64,000 bases of DNA, taken from NCBI RefSeq assembly GCF_963678975.1, contig NC_089274.1:21165133-21229132 (forward strand). Direction: 5' to 3'. Made by a program: the position numbers and the translations under genes. This document shows positions 26,501-39,100 of the stretch, piece after piece; position 1 is the first letter of the stretch; each line of letters begins with the position of its first letter. The DNA is from Dysidea avara (Eukaryota; Porifera; Demospongiae; Dictyoceratida; Dysideidae). Under the pieces are notes generated by a model. It ran no database searches. It worked only from the letters and a program-made list of their open reading frames with translations, and was not told the DNA's origin.

Positions 26501-29158
26501 ATAACTGTTAATGTGTAGCCTTGTAATCATTGCTGTTTGTATGGTTCAAGTATGTAAAGATGCAATACCAATTGCAAGTAACTTTATATAATACTATGTC
26601 ACAATCATTTTATACATTGTTGGTTTGTAAGTAAAGTTCATTTGTTTGTGCTTTGTAAGAAAACCCAGACTTAAATATGTAATTTACCCCTAATCAAGCT
26701 TGTATATACGGTTTCTGATTATGACGCCAAGTCTATTATATAGTAGCCTTGATGACATTTTCACTAGCTACAGCAACTGCTACTGCTACTATTAGCGTTT
26801 AATGCTGATTTTTGATATGCAAGCACGTATTTTGATACACAAATGTAGTTATAGTGGAATCTGTCTAAGCCAGTCAGGACTAAACTTTTTTGGCCTTAAT
26901 ATGCAGGTGGCTATTTATATAGTTCGATGTGTATAGATGCCTTACTAGAACAATTTAAAGTTGGCCCTTAACAGATATTGTAATCTACTAGAGCTTTTCT
27001 AATGAGTAGTAATGAATGACTGATGCAGTAGAATGGCTTTAAAGTCTTTTCAACTTGCACCTTCAAAGATTCAATTGTGTACTGATATCAATGCATCAGA
27101 TTTCGTTGCATGTAAAAGTTACATGTGAATAATTGTAGAGACCATCATGCAATATGCACCACTTTCAGTCTCAACTTTTACTACGATACTCTCCTATATT
27201 ACATGATTTAGTGTGCAATTGCTGTAGTGAATTTTTTGTACAATGTAACACATAGCAATTTCTATGGAACATTTCTATGATATTACAATTCTCAATTATA
27301 GAATCAAATTATGAGCTACATTGCTATAATAAATAATTTCATCATGATACAGTTGATGTATGGAGTTACCTTAGGGCCAAAATTATTGGGCCTTAATGAC
27401 AGTTAATGTGCAGGTAGCTGCTTAATACAGTTGCATAAGTGTACCGTATAGTCTAAATATTTCAAGCATAAAATTTTCACTGGTAACACCCAAAACTGCA
27501 AAATCAGCAAAAAATTTTCCCTTCGAAATATTTAAGCTTATGGTATATATAGGTAACTGCAATTTTAAAATTGGCCCTTATGGAGTGGTGGCCTTTCTAT
27601 ACAGGTGGCCACTAAGACAGGTCATGGGTTCCACTCTATTCCATCAAATTTTTGATGAGTAAGACAATGCGTAGTGGTTTTAGAAGTGTACATTTTCCAG
27701 CAAAGACATTGTCTATAGGTACAAACATATAAAGATGGCCTTTAAGTGGTCAGTAGTATGCATGCTCATTCAAAGTCTGCATGATTCAAAGTGATATACA
27801 GTAGAACATATCTTAGTGGCCACCTCTTTATAATTATAAATATACAAGGGCCAACTTTAAATAGGATATTTCTGAAATTGTTTAATCAAAATGCCATGTC
27901 TTAATGGTATCCAAAACCTCTTGGTTTTAATGCCTAGGTGGTTGCTTCATATAGTTGCATTAGAGTAACACATTACGTGTATATACATACAAATGTATAA
28001 ATAACTGTATCATTTGCATCCTGCAGTTACTATAACTTATTATACACATGTATAAGATTGGAAACTATCATCATAATCTGTGGCGGCATAATACAGTAAG
28101 ATTGAAAGAATAGATAGGAATATCATTAGTTGTACAGTAAGTCCTCTATAATAAGACCACCTTCTTATAGTGGCCACCTCTTATATAGGACACTGAACTT
28201 ACAGCAAAAATATAATTAGTGACTCCTTTATTTATAGGCAGCCTTATTACTGCACAAACTTTCTTAGATTTAAAAGTGGCTTTGTTAGTATGGTTTCACT
28301 GTAGTGAGCCTTTGACAATACAAACCCTAACTAATTCGTTGCATAAAATGATTTTTGACATACTTTACTTGCAATTGGTATTGGAAATTACTATACACAT
28401 AATTATTTATACTGACCATACAAACAGCGATGTTTACAAGGCTACACATTAACAGTTATAACTCATGATCTACTAATGATCCCAACTTTAAACTCACAGT
28501 GGTGAATGATGGGTATTAGAGTAACGTGTAAATCAAAAATAAATTTAATTAAAGAATACATATATTTGAAAATTAAGATCAAAGGAAAAAGCTACATTTT
28601 TGTGGTTTGACCTTTTCCTTTGAGCAATTATAAAACTTCATATATCACCTAAAAGAGAATTTAATATGCATTTCAAAAATCTAAACCAGAAGTGTCCACA
28701 TCAATCACAAGCAAAGTTATGATCATTTTATTGAAGACATGTAAGTAAAATGATATTTTCAACAGAAACTTTGAGTGGTCATAACTTAAAGGGAGACCAA
28801 TGAAATGAGCCAAATTTTGGTGTGAGAAAGTTTCTTGATAGGGTCCATGTTTGTGCCAAATTTCATGAAAATCAAAAGGGGTCCGGATTTTTTTTTGTTG
28901 ATTTGGTATGGAATGACCCTTATGTGAATATACCACACATTGTTTGTATATCTTGTTACAGCAATATCATTTTGTTTTGCTGCTCTTGTGTTTCCAATTG
29001 GATTTGTGGATGATGAAATTGGAGGTGACCCTTATTATCTACCTGGCCGACAACGCATCGGATATGCTTACATCTGCTTTGTATTATCCATCCTATTCTC
29101 TGTATTAGGCCACGTCTTTATCAACAAGATCTGCTTCCCCATCCAGTCTGTTAATTAA
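23582..29158 (+). CDS. MOSMO: MOSMO (modulator of Smoothened), four-pass membrane protein
   Basis: Exons 23582-23741, 25070-25288 and 28962-29158, in frame, 191 residues. Starting at the internal ATG 23636 (MDRWLLI, aligning with the vertebrate start MDKL) gives 173 residues, nearer the vertebrate 167, so 23636 may be the real start. Four hydrophobic segments lie at about 22-44, 79-108, 118-141 and 161-183. Family marks: VSPNWI after the first segment, and ISFCFAALVFPIGF followed by DEIGGDPYYLPG, which parallels vertebrate MOSMO closely. In vertebrates MOSMO works with MEGF8 and MGRN1 to lower surface and ciliary Smoothened. Intron 2 (25289-28961) carries a 2.9-kb inverted-repeat element whose right end is only 43 bp from exon 3. 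Confidence 0.9.
26043..28918. mobile_element. Long-TIR element in MOSMO intron 2
   Basis: 2,876 bp bounded by GGTCATTCCATACCAAAT and its inverse. The inverted repeats run about 550 bp (about 26043-26600 against 28370-28918), roughly 90 percent identical in the outer part. A 6-bp direct repeat CTTATG flanks it (26037-26042, 28919-28924). The middle (26700-28330) has no transposase frame and is built of diverged copies of a unit resembling GTGGCCACCTCTTTATA. The superfamily is not determined. Confidence 0.82.
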
Positions 29159-30105
29159 CTTCAATGAAACTAGATAATAATATTATGGTATTAGTAATTA
29201 ACAAATGTCATGAAAATAGTTTTCAGTGAATCTGAGCATCTTGGGACAGACGGTTATTTTAATGGGGACAAGTACTCACGATTTTGTTCTTGTTATCCAG
29301 TACACTATTAATTATATAGGGGATGTTGTTCAAGACCCTCTAAATGGACACATCAGTTACTTTTCATCTCTGGTGTAAACACATAATATAGGTTTCCTCA
29401 AATAATAGCTTGATGTGGAGGAGGTTAATGCATAGCACTTCCTACTAATGTTGTGTGATGTTCTTACAACATTACATGTTTGATTGTAAAACTGTTAGTA
29501 GCCTTATATGGTCACCCTATTCTTATCCTTTCTCCTTAGCAACTAAGTGATAGCTATTTGTGTTAGTGGTGTAAACCATTAACCAAACATGTTACCACAT
29601 CCAATATAGTGGTTACTAATGAATACATTATATAACATCTGTTGTGTGGATTGTGATGCAGCTACATAGGGAGCATGGATGTTACACAGCATGTTACACA
29701 TTGCTGTGTTTGACAAGTCACTTTAAGTGTAGAAACAAGTCAAGAGGTGGCCTGGTTTAGTCTTTTATGTAGTTTATAAAATTTTGAGGTTATGTGAGCT
29801 AAGATACAATGGAACCATAGATTTATAAACCCCAGCTAGTCAGCTACATAAATCTATGATGGGACCATTATCAGCGGTACACTTTATGTTAGCTATATAA
29901 TTGATATGGTCATTAAAAGTAAACTATATCAGTATCTAGCTTATTTACAGGGACAATTTTGGCTAATACATGTACACATTTTTGTAGGGGATCCCCCTAT
30001 GGAGACAATAGTCCATTAATATACATACACAAGTTACAATACTATAAATAGTTACAATGGTCTAGTGAAAGTGATCGGTTTGCTGCACAACAAAAAGGGG
30101 TGGGG
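29159..30105. other. Convergent intergenic stretch between MOSMO and IFT140
   Basis: 947 bp between two converging stop codons, A/T-rich, with no frame or repeat I can support. It presumably holds both 3' UTRs. Confidence 0.6.
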
Positions 30106-33100
30106 CTAGCAGGAGCTAGTACCAGTTGTTGTTAGATTAACAGCAGAATAGTCCTCTTCAATCAGTTCTTCTGGTTCGCTGTCTTCTTCCTCCATTCCAT
30201 CTTCTTCCTGCTCTTGATCTCTCTGTGATGTCTCTGCCCCAAGGCCATGTTTCATTGGCACCCCCAGGGTGGCATGTACAGTCTCGATGGTCTGAATATC
30301 AATGTAGAATGCCATGTTGACTGAAGGGATACGTTCCCTCATCTCTTCCATAAGAGAATAGGCCTGTGAACAAGATGGGACATCAGATTGTATGTACAGT
30401 GGAACACACCTATTCTGAACACCATGGGTAACACTGAACAAAAAAAAAATTTATTCTACTACTTTCTACTGGTAGTTAACCCTAAACTAGTTGGCAGTGA
30501 ACACAGTAAAGTTTTTACCAGCACAATTGGCATACTGAAACTAGCAGCCCATGTCACAAGGCACTTATGGGGTGCTGGTGTGCAGCATAACATTGGTAGC
30601 ATATGAGCTTTTATAAAATCACGTACATTATCCACTTCAGTATATTATAGGCTGGCATTCTACCCACCCAGATGTGGATCTAAGGTGCTCTACTACTACC
30701 GCTATTTGTTTTTGTTACTGCCCTCTCATGGTAGTCTGTCCCTTACTTTCTGGTAGTTGCCAGTGTGAGCATAATGTTCGATCATCATGCCGTATACATC
30801 ACCCACTCTGACTGCTGTATCCAGTGATGGCTCATCAAGTAATAAGGCACATTTCTCCACACTATCATCCGGTCTCTCCTCATACGACCTGTGGTGACAA
30901 AAATTGCAGTCAGTCACACCTCTTTGGTAAATACACAATATCATTTGTTGCATAGGCGATTCTAAGGGGGGGCCATGGCCCCCCCTGTTAAAAAATAACT
31001 TTTAAAATTAAAAAATCTTGGGGAAAAGTTGCTGTATAGATTGGCATTGTTATTTTTAGCATTTTTCATGTTTTTAGAACAAATTTAGGCTGTTTTCAAG
31101 CCTTTAAATTGCAAAAATCCTGCAGCTTCTGGGGGTTTCACCCCCAGACCCCCCTGAAAATTCTACTTTATAGTATAGCCAAACAACAATAGTTATGCTG
31201 TTCCCTACTTGGCCCCCCCTGTAGGTCAGGTCTAGAATCGCCACTGATTTGTTGTCTGAGGCTAGTGCAATAGTAAAGAATAACTATACTGTTTGTAATG
31301 ACTAAAGTGAGCATGCACATCGTAAACGCATTAAAATAAAGAATAGGAATTAAAATGTAGACTCAATGGCACTCTAGATAGGGGCCACAAGAAGGATAAA
31401 TATAGGACGTCATGACTATTATTTGCACAATTCCAGACCAGGTGGTCTCTTGGTCCCCAGATTGTGGTCTAAGGCATCTCAGTTGAGACATCTCTAGTCA
31501 CATTAGCTGATGGACCAGGATATTATTTCACATTATTACATTTTCGTATACTCTGTTGTGGAGATCTACATTAAAACAGTTGGTCATTGACTATTTTCTG
31601 ACTAATTTCAGCAATCAGCATGTGGCTGACCAAATCCAGTTTGGTTAGAAAAATTTTACTGTACATTTGCAATGGGGAAGCTGCTAATAAAAATGTTATT
31701 TTGTATTCACTGACTTCATGTCTACCTATCCTACATTACCTTCTAGCTTCAGCAAATTTCCCAACAAGACCAATCCTGTCTTGAAGAAACTGTATTTTCG
31801 CCTCAATGGAAGAAGTACGTGATTTAACCTTCCCAAAACACTTCAGTGACTCATTAAGAGCACCTAATGCTTTATCATAATTCTGGTACTCATCAATTTC
31901 CACCTGCATGAGTAGTGGGTGTGGTTAAGTTAGCAAGAATTGTGGGGTGTGGCTGACCTGTGCACATGCATCATAAAATCCAGCCAATGACTCAAGAGCT
32001 TTCCCCTTTGTGTAGAATGTGATAATGTTTTTCATCACCTCAGGGTCACTGCGCCAGTCAAGTGTTTGGAGGTAATTGGCTGCCATGATGTAAATATCTC
32101 TTTGCCGGGATACTTGAGCAAAGAATATGATCTTGGCTGTGTCCCCAGATTTGAGCAGAGCCTTCATAGCCTAGTAAGAATAAAGGAATATGAATTGCCA
32201 AATTACATTAAGGGATGGGTATGACTTCATACATTTTTACCTCTTAAAGATGAAACCTTTTTAATCACAAAAATGGGCCAAAATTCTTATTTCCAAAGTC
32301 TGTTGTAGAGAGGATGGATACATACTTTAACTTTGTTGCCAGCTTGAGTGAACTTCTTAGCTGCGAGATGGTGATTCCCCTGAAAGGCACATGCTTCTGC
32401 AACCTTCTCCAGCATAGCAACACGTTGTGTGGCTTCCTCTGGTGTCTCTGTATGATGACATCACATCACCATAGTGATTATTCTAATAGTTGCCTACCCC
32501 CTCCATCATCGGGTTTACCAACTGCCAAACGATCAGCCAATTCTTCACTGATATTAATGTAGTTCTTTAGACAGATGTCCAGTACCTCAGATAGCTGCAT
32601 CAGCAAATATTGTATAAACTGCTATGCACGTAAATAATTATACAGAAACATATACAATACCCACAACTGGCACTATACAGTGCAGGATGACTTTATCAGT
32701 AACCATAAAATAACATGGTTGCAAACCAAAAGGTTCGCACAGTATTGTATACTACATTGAAACCTGTTAATGTGGACAATTGAGGACACCTACATACTTA
32801 AAGTCCCAAAGTGTCCCTTAGTACATAAACTGGCCTGAAAAATCAGAACATTATGAAAGTCGCCATAACACCAGAGTTTGGGATAAATGTAACATGTTAC
32901 GTAATAATATTACTTTTGCAGTAATGAGTAATATAATACATTATATGATGAAGTAGCGAGTAATATACGGATATTACATCCAGAAATTGTAACAAATGTA
33001 TGCGTTACTTCTTTTTATGGTGCACTGTAGTCAGCCCTGTGAACGGTTACATTTTGGGCCCAGACAGCACTGGAGACAAAGTTGTAGGTATGAACAAACA

Positions 33101-36100
33101 GTGATAGTGTATGGGGAGTGCCTTTGAGGTCAAGGCAATACAACAAAGTATGTTTTTGTGTTACACCAGAGAACCCATGTCTTGCTTGAGTCACCTGTAG
33201 TTGTAGGCTGGTAGCTTGTATTTAGAAGGTTGGACTTACTTTAAAGCTAGTAACCAATAAATGTAATATATTACTAGTTACAGACCTTAAAGTAACATGT
33301 AACTTGTTACTTTTTTCTATAAGTAATATGTAACTGTAGCACGTTACATGGCGTATAAAGTAATGTGTAACAAGTTACATTCTTAGAGTAATGACCCCAA
33401 CTCTGCATAACACAGGCTTTACTGCACAATAAACCTTGAACTGCTAGCCACCTACAGTATATAGGTTAGCCAGATTGTTTTGTGTGCATGAGTACAAGAA
33501 AAGATATACAGGGTGTACGATTCCACAAGAAGTTTATGATATCATTATGCAAAGTACATACAGTACAGTGGATCCTGTTATTCAAACATCACTTCCTAGT
33601 GAAAAAGAACATTCAATTTCTCTAATACAACATACATGTACTGCACACATTTGCTATAAGGACCAGAGGACAGCACACAATACACTAAACAATTTACCTT
33701 TCCAACTTTCACTAGTAGTTCAATGCTCTTCTCAAATTCTCCATGAGAATTGAAGAACTCCACACACCTCTGGACCATGTCTGGCTCCGACTGCCAGTCC
33801 AGTTCCCTGGCAACCTCTTGTAGCAGCTCAAACCTGTCATACTGGAAACATAGCTCTAGGGCACTTGTGATGTTACCACCCTGAAGGGATAGGTAGATCA
33901 AGTGATCAATATAATATGGCTACCTGGTTACCTCTTGATAAAGTATGATAGCTTTATCCACTGTAGCAGGGTTGGACTCATAGATGCTGCATAATTATGA
34001 TGACATGTAATATGTTAAGATGTTTGTGACATCACATTGTGTCTTATATGTCATGTACAACTATTGGGACCACCCACAGAAGGTGCACCCAGAGGATTTT
34101 GCAAAACTAATTGGATTTCAGAGTATTGAGAAACTGAAATCCCAGGCCTCCTATTTCAGTGACTGGTACTCACCGAGCAGCCTCTAGCTTATCATCCTCA
34201 GAGCAGAGTAAGGCGAGGCTCATCAGTTCTGCTTGTAGGTCACACTCCTGCAGGATCATGTGATCTGAGAGGGTGGGGCTGGTTGTACCTCACCTTAGCT
34301 AGCTTCAGTGCAGTACTGTAGGTCTGAGCCTTAGTGTAGTAGTGGATAGCCTTCTGGGGATCCTGTGAGGGAGTGAATAGAGTAAACAATAATACGCCAT
34401 ATGTGAGAGGTTCTACATCAGTATTTTGTAAGGCAGACAATATATATATATATATACCATACAAAAACAGCCAAGCTGTGAAAAAAATGGTGTGCCCTTA
34501 AAAAGCCTGGGTAAAAAAAGTTGTGAAACCAAAAGTGGAGGCCAAGAAATGACTGCAATGATGTTAATGCTAATAAATTTTAACAATGCACACAGCCATT
34601 ATTAAATTTTTTAGCATTAACATCATTGCAGTCATTTCTTGGCCTCCACCTTTGGTTTCACAACTTTTTTCACCCAGAATTTTTAAGGCCACACCATTTT
34701 TTTCACAGCTTGGCTGTTTTTGTGTGGATTTCACTTCTTTTTGTACTTTATAAGGCCCCAAAACCAGCCTATGGCTGACTTTGAGGTTTGTTTTTACTCA
34801 CATTTCTTCTTTTCTATACAGACACAATGATGATTATTGAAGACAGACTTATAAATGTATTTCATTGCATGATTTAATTCAATATTTGATAATATTATTG
34901 TAATACTCTAATAGAGTGCACATTTTTTGAGGACTTCTAATAGAACATACATAGAATGTTCTAGAACAATCTAGTACTTCTATTGGTAGATCTATGAAAT
35001 TACAAACGTTTGATTATAAGCAGAGAGAAATTTAATTTAAAAGCAGAACTTATAATAGTGAGGTCATCAGCCAAGGTAGCAGTGGTTCAGTGGTTAAGGA
35101 TGCAGGTGTTAGGTATGGAGGTCCCTGGTTTGAACTCTGGTAAGGTTTTTTTTTCCCCCGGCATTCTTTTGTACACCTTTTTAACCCCGCAGTGACTGCT
35201 CTATTAGAGTATCTCGATCCCACGATTTTTACACTTGGTTTTATAACTTTGTCGCTGAAACTCTACTGCAATTCAAACCATCAAAAGGCAATGCTACAAT
35301 GATCAGTTTATCTACACACCAATTTGTAAGTTATTGTTTACCCTGTAGCCGTGACAGAAGTTAGATCTTTTTTTTTTTACCGGTGAATAAACATTCAGAT
35401 TCACACAGCAAACTTGAATCCACTGTTACATGCTCTTTATTTGTGCCAAAGATGAGGCAATCAAGTTACATGCTTGTGTTTATAGCAATTTTTGCAAAGT
35501 GTGTGCGAAAATAAATCGAAGCCCCCATACAGCATAAGAAAAAAATGAAGAAATTAAAACGAAACTTTGAATGTCCATATCTCACAAATGGCTGTTGCAA
35601 ATTTAATCAAATTTGCTGTGTGGCCTACCCTACCTGGTAGACAGCTATAATGCAAAAATGGTGACTTTGGAGAATTGACCATGTTGCTTTGCACGCACGA
35701 AAAAGCTGTTTTCTTTCTTCCTGTCAACATACTCACGGTGTGGTGCGCCAGCTTTCTTGGCTGCACGACACACTACCATGTGTCTTGACATACATATAGA
35801 TGATGCTACAAATCATTTTGGATACTGTCAAAATGTGCAAAAACAATAGAATTCACAGGGTAGTGTCCACAGTCCTCTACAAACCATTGGCAATCCCAAC
35901 TCCAATTCACAAAGTTTTACAAGTTCAAAAAGCCCACTAGAAAGGTTGTACATTTACAAGGTCAAGACAACTACAGCCTTTGTCCCTTTGGTTGTCTCCT
36001 AATCATTGGTTACATATGTACTTCACTTACATCAGCTTCTAGTCGCTGGCCCAGATGAAAGGAAGCTGCTCGGTCCCCACTTCTCTCTACCTCTTCAATT

Positions 36101-39100
36101 GCCTGCACAGCATGCAGCATGCAGCATTAGTCCAGCCACACACTAGCCACACCCACCTTATCAATATTCCCCATGTAGCAGTGTATCCTAACAATGGAGG
36201 TGTGATCTGACCCATCACGATAGAACTGCAGTGCAGACTCCAGGTCCCCTAGACTCTCCATGTATTCTGCCCACCATTGGTAGAGTGTCCTGTGGTGGGG
36301 TGAAGGGAGAATTGTCACTATAATTTGGTCACATTCACCAGAGCTCTCACAAAGGTTGATAATATCAAAATAAGTGAAAAATGTCATAATGATAACAACT
36401 GTTTCTGCCTAAATCGACCATTGGAATTTGAACTTTTAAAGAAAAAGACAATTTATTACAATGGGCTTCACAGTCTATATACTAAATGGTGTGGCAAGTG
36501 ACTTGTTTATTATAGGTGAACATGTGCAGACTTAGTGGACTACAGCTATACAGCTTCTCATCACTAAAACCTCACACTGTACAGCACGCACTTGTCTTTG
36601 CTCTTCATTACATACTCCTGCAGTTCATCAGGGTCATCAAGCAACATTCGAGGTACTTCATAACAATGAGTCTCTGACTTCTCATAGCTACACACGATCA
36701 CCATGACAACAGGTCACATACTCATAATAACAATTACCAGTTGATGGCAGCAGATAGTTCCCCTATGGACTCCACGTGGTTGCCATAGTTATAGTAGGTG
36801 GTTTTCAGGTTCATCCTGTCCTGTGTCTCTGCAACCTCAATAGCTCGGGACCACTGGCCAGTAGACTGGTAAAACTGGTTTAGCAGGTCATAACGCTTAC
36901 ACTGCTTGTACAAGAGTTCTGCTTCATCCTAAGAAAGAGAGGAAGAGGCTATATTGCAGCAAAGCTGTATAGAGTATATATATCACAGGGTGTTTCCCAA
37001 GGGGGTTTCCTGGGCCATTAGGTATGTACACAATGACGGATCTTCAAGTAGACATGTGACCTTGTTACGGTGACCTGATTAGAGTGAGTCTCACTATACC
37101 ATACATGTTATGTTACAACAGTCGTACAGGACAAACACACAGACATACCAACATGTTTAGTTGGATAGCCAACACAGCCAGCTGTGCCTCAACTTCAGGT
37201 AATTCCCTTGCCTTCCTCAGAGCCATGGCAGCACGAGCATTACGCATGTTACCCAGGCACACTGCAGCAACGTCTAACCGTCGAGTGCGGACACACATCT
37301 TAGCCATATTCTCCCATACCAGCTCACTAGGACAACAATAACAAAGAGTAACAATTATTTTATTTGTCTGAAATATCTTCACTCACTCACACACGCACGC
37401 ACACACACCTCTTGATTTGTTTGATGGCTTTAAATGCCTCATCCATGTTACCCTCAGTAGAGAAGACACTAAACTTCATCATGGACTGAACTGCTGTCCG
37501 GTCCTTTAGATCTAGTCCTATGAAGTCACGCATCACATGACCAGCACATGAGCTACTACTGTTGTCTGGCTTCTGAGATGACTCATCAGCTCTCGCAATG
37601 GAATTCTGCCACATAAAATTATCATATGGTAAAACCTTGCACCTTTTAATAAAGACCACCTCACTATAGTGGCTACTTTTTGGCAGATACCAAACAAGCT
37701 AAGGAGTATTTAATAAGGTTTCACTGTAACTAGGTGTGAAAATTACTGAGACAAGATATGTTATCTAAAATAAGAATCTTATCTCTTAAAATTCTACCAT
37801 ACAGATCCCTACCCAACTTTTAGACTAACAATCTTTTACAGTAGTACCTCGATAACCCAAACAATACAACTAGTTTTATTAGAGTAGTTTGTAAACAAGC
37901 CAGTGTATGCCTATATATATTAGTGTATGTTCTATGGGTCTATCAGTATGGGCTTCATTTAACTAACTTATTACAGTATACTGGTGTTCAGATAATGGAG
38001 GTCCCACATACAATCAACCAGACCATGTACCATTAGCAATCAACGTATGCATACAAATTTTCAAGGTAAGTATTTTTCATGGTTCAGGATTTTCGCAGTT
38101 TCACTTTCAAGGATCACTAGTTTGGCACACAGCTTGTACAATAGGGTGTATCTGACATTTTCAAAGATGAGATTTTGTGGACAGTCAAGCAAGCGCCAAA
38201 TCCAAATTTATGATGCTTACAAGTGTGTACGTGTGTACAGTACAAAATAAATGTGGTTTTCCAAGGAATATGACTTTAACAAATGGCCACATTACTGCAA
38301 CACTGACCCTTTCTTCAGTGCCAGTGGTGTAGTTATCATTGGAGAAAAGTTTTAACAAAGAGAATTCACTGTTGCAATAAATGAAGATACTCTAATATAA
38401 CAGTCAGAAGTAGTCACACTACACTCAGCATGTACCTCATCTAATGGGTGTTTGCACTTGCATCAGAATACGAACATAATATTGAGTTCTCAGTGCTTCT
38501 CACCAAACTACAAGAATGGTTTTGTGAGTCAAGACAAATGGCATAAGTGTTTTCTCATTAGGCCATTCGCAAATAAGATTGTTTTTGAGTATTGCATATG
38601 TGGCACATGTGTGGCAGAATACTAACAATTCTTGCACATTTATGACCTCCAACACATAGCAAATCACATCATTTTGTTGCTACACCATAATTTATGATAC
38701 ACCCTTCTACAGGGGTACATGGAAATAGGAAACAGGAAATTCCCCTCAGTATAATTATTACTCTAGCTAGTATATGTTTAAAACATATAGTACAACTTGT
38801 CACCATATTCTGTACTTGTGACATAATAACACACACTCAATTATGTATACATTTAGAGGAATTGTTTTGCCTTGCCCAAAGGGGCACACCACAAATACAG
38901 GATAAACAAACAAGGTATAAAACAACAATACATGAAATTATTGGAGTGAGTCACAGTACAGTTTACAGATAGGTAAAGATCTGCACATAGACATTATAAT
39001 TTAGTAAGTGTACACATGATTGGCCTATTAGAATATTTGATTGCTCTATGATTGATCTTAATTCCAAGTTCAAATTCAGTGTCTTTTTAATGAGGCATTG

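Noticed and set aside
28673..28936. 87-codon minus frame
   Set aside because: Lies in the right inverted arm of the long-TIR element; the left arm has no matching intact frame, so no coding constraint.
35010..35195. tRNA gene at 35079
   Set aside because: A- and B-box-like sequence and a T-run are present, but acceptor and anticodon stems do not pair; kept only as SINE-like.
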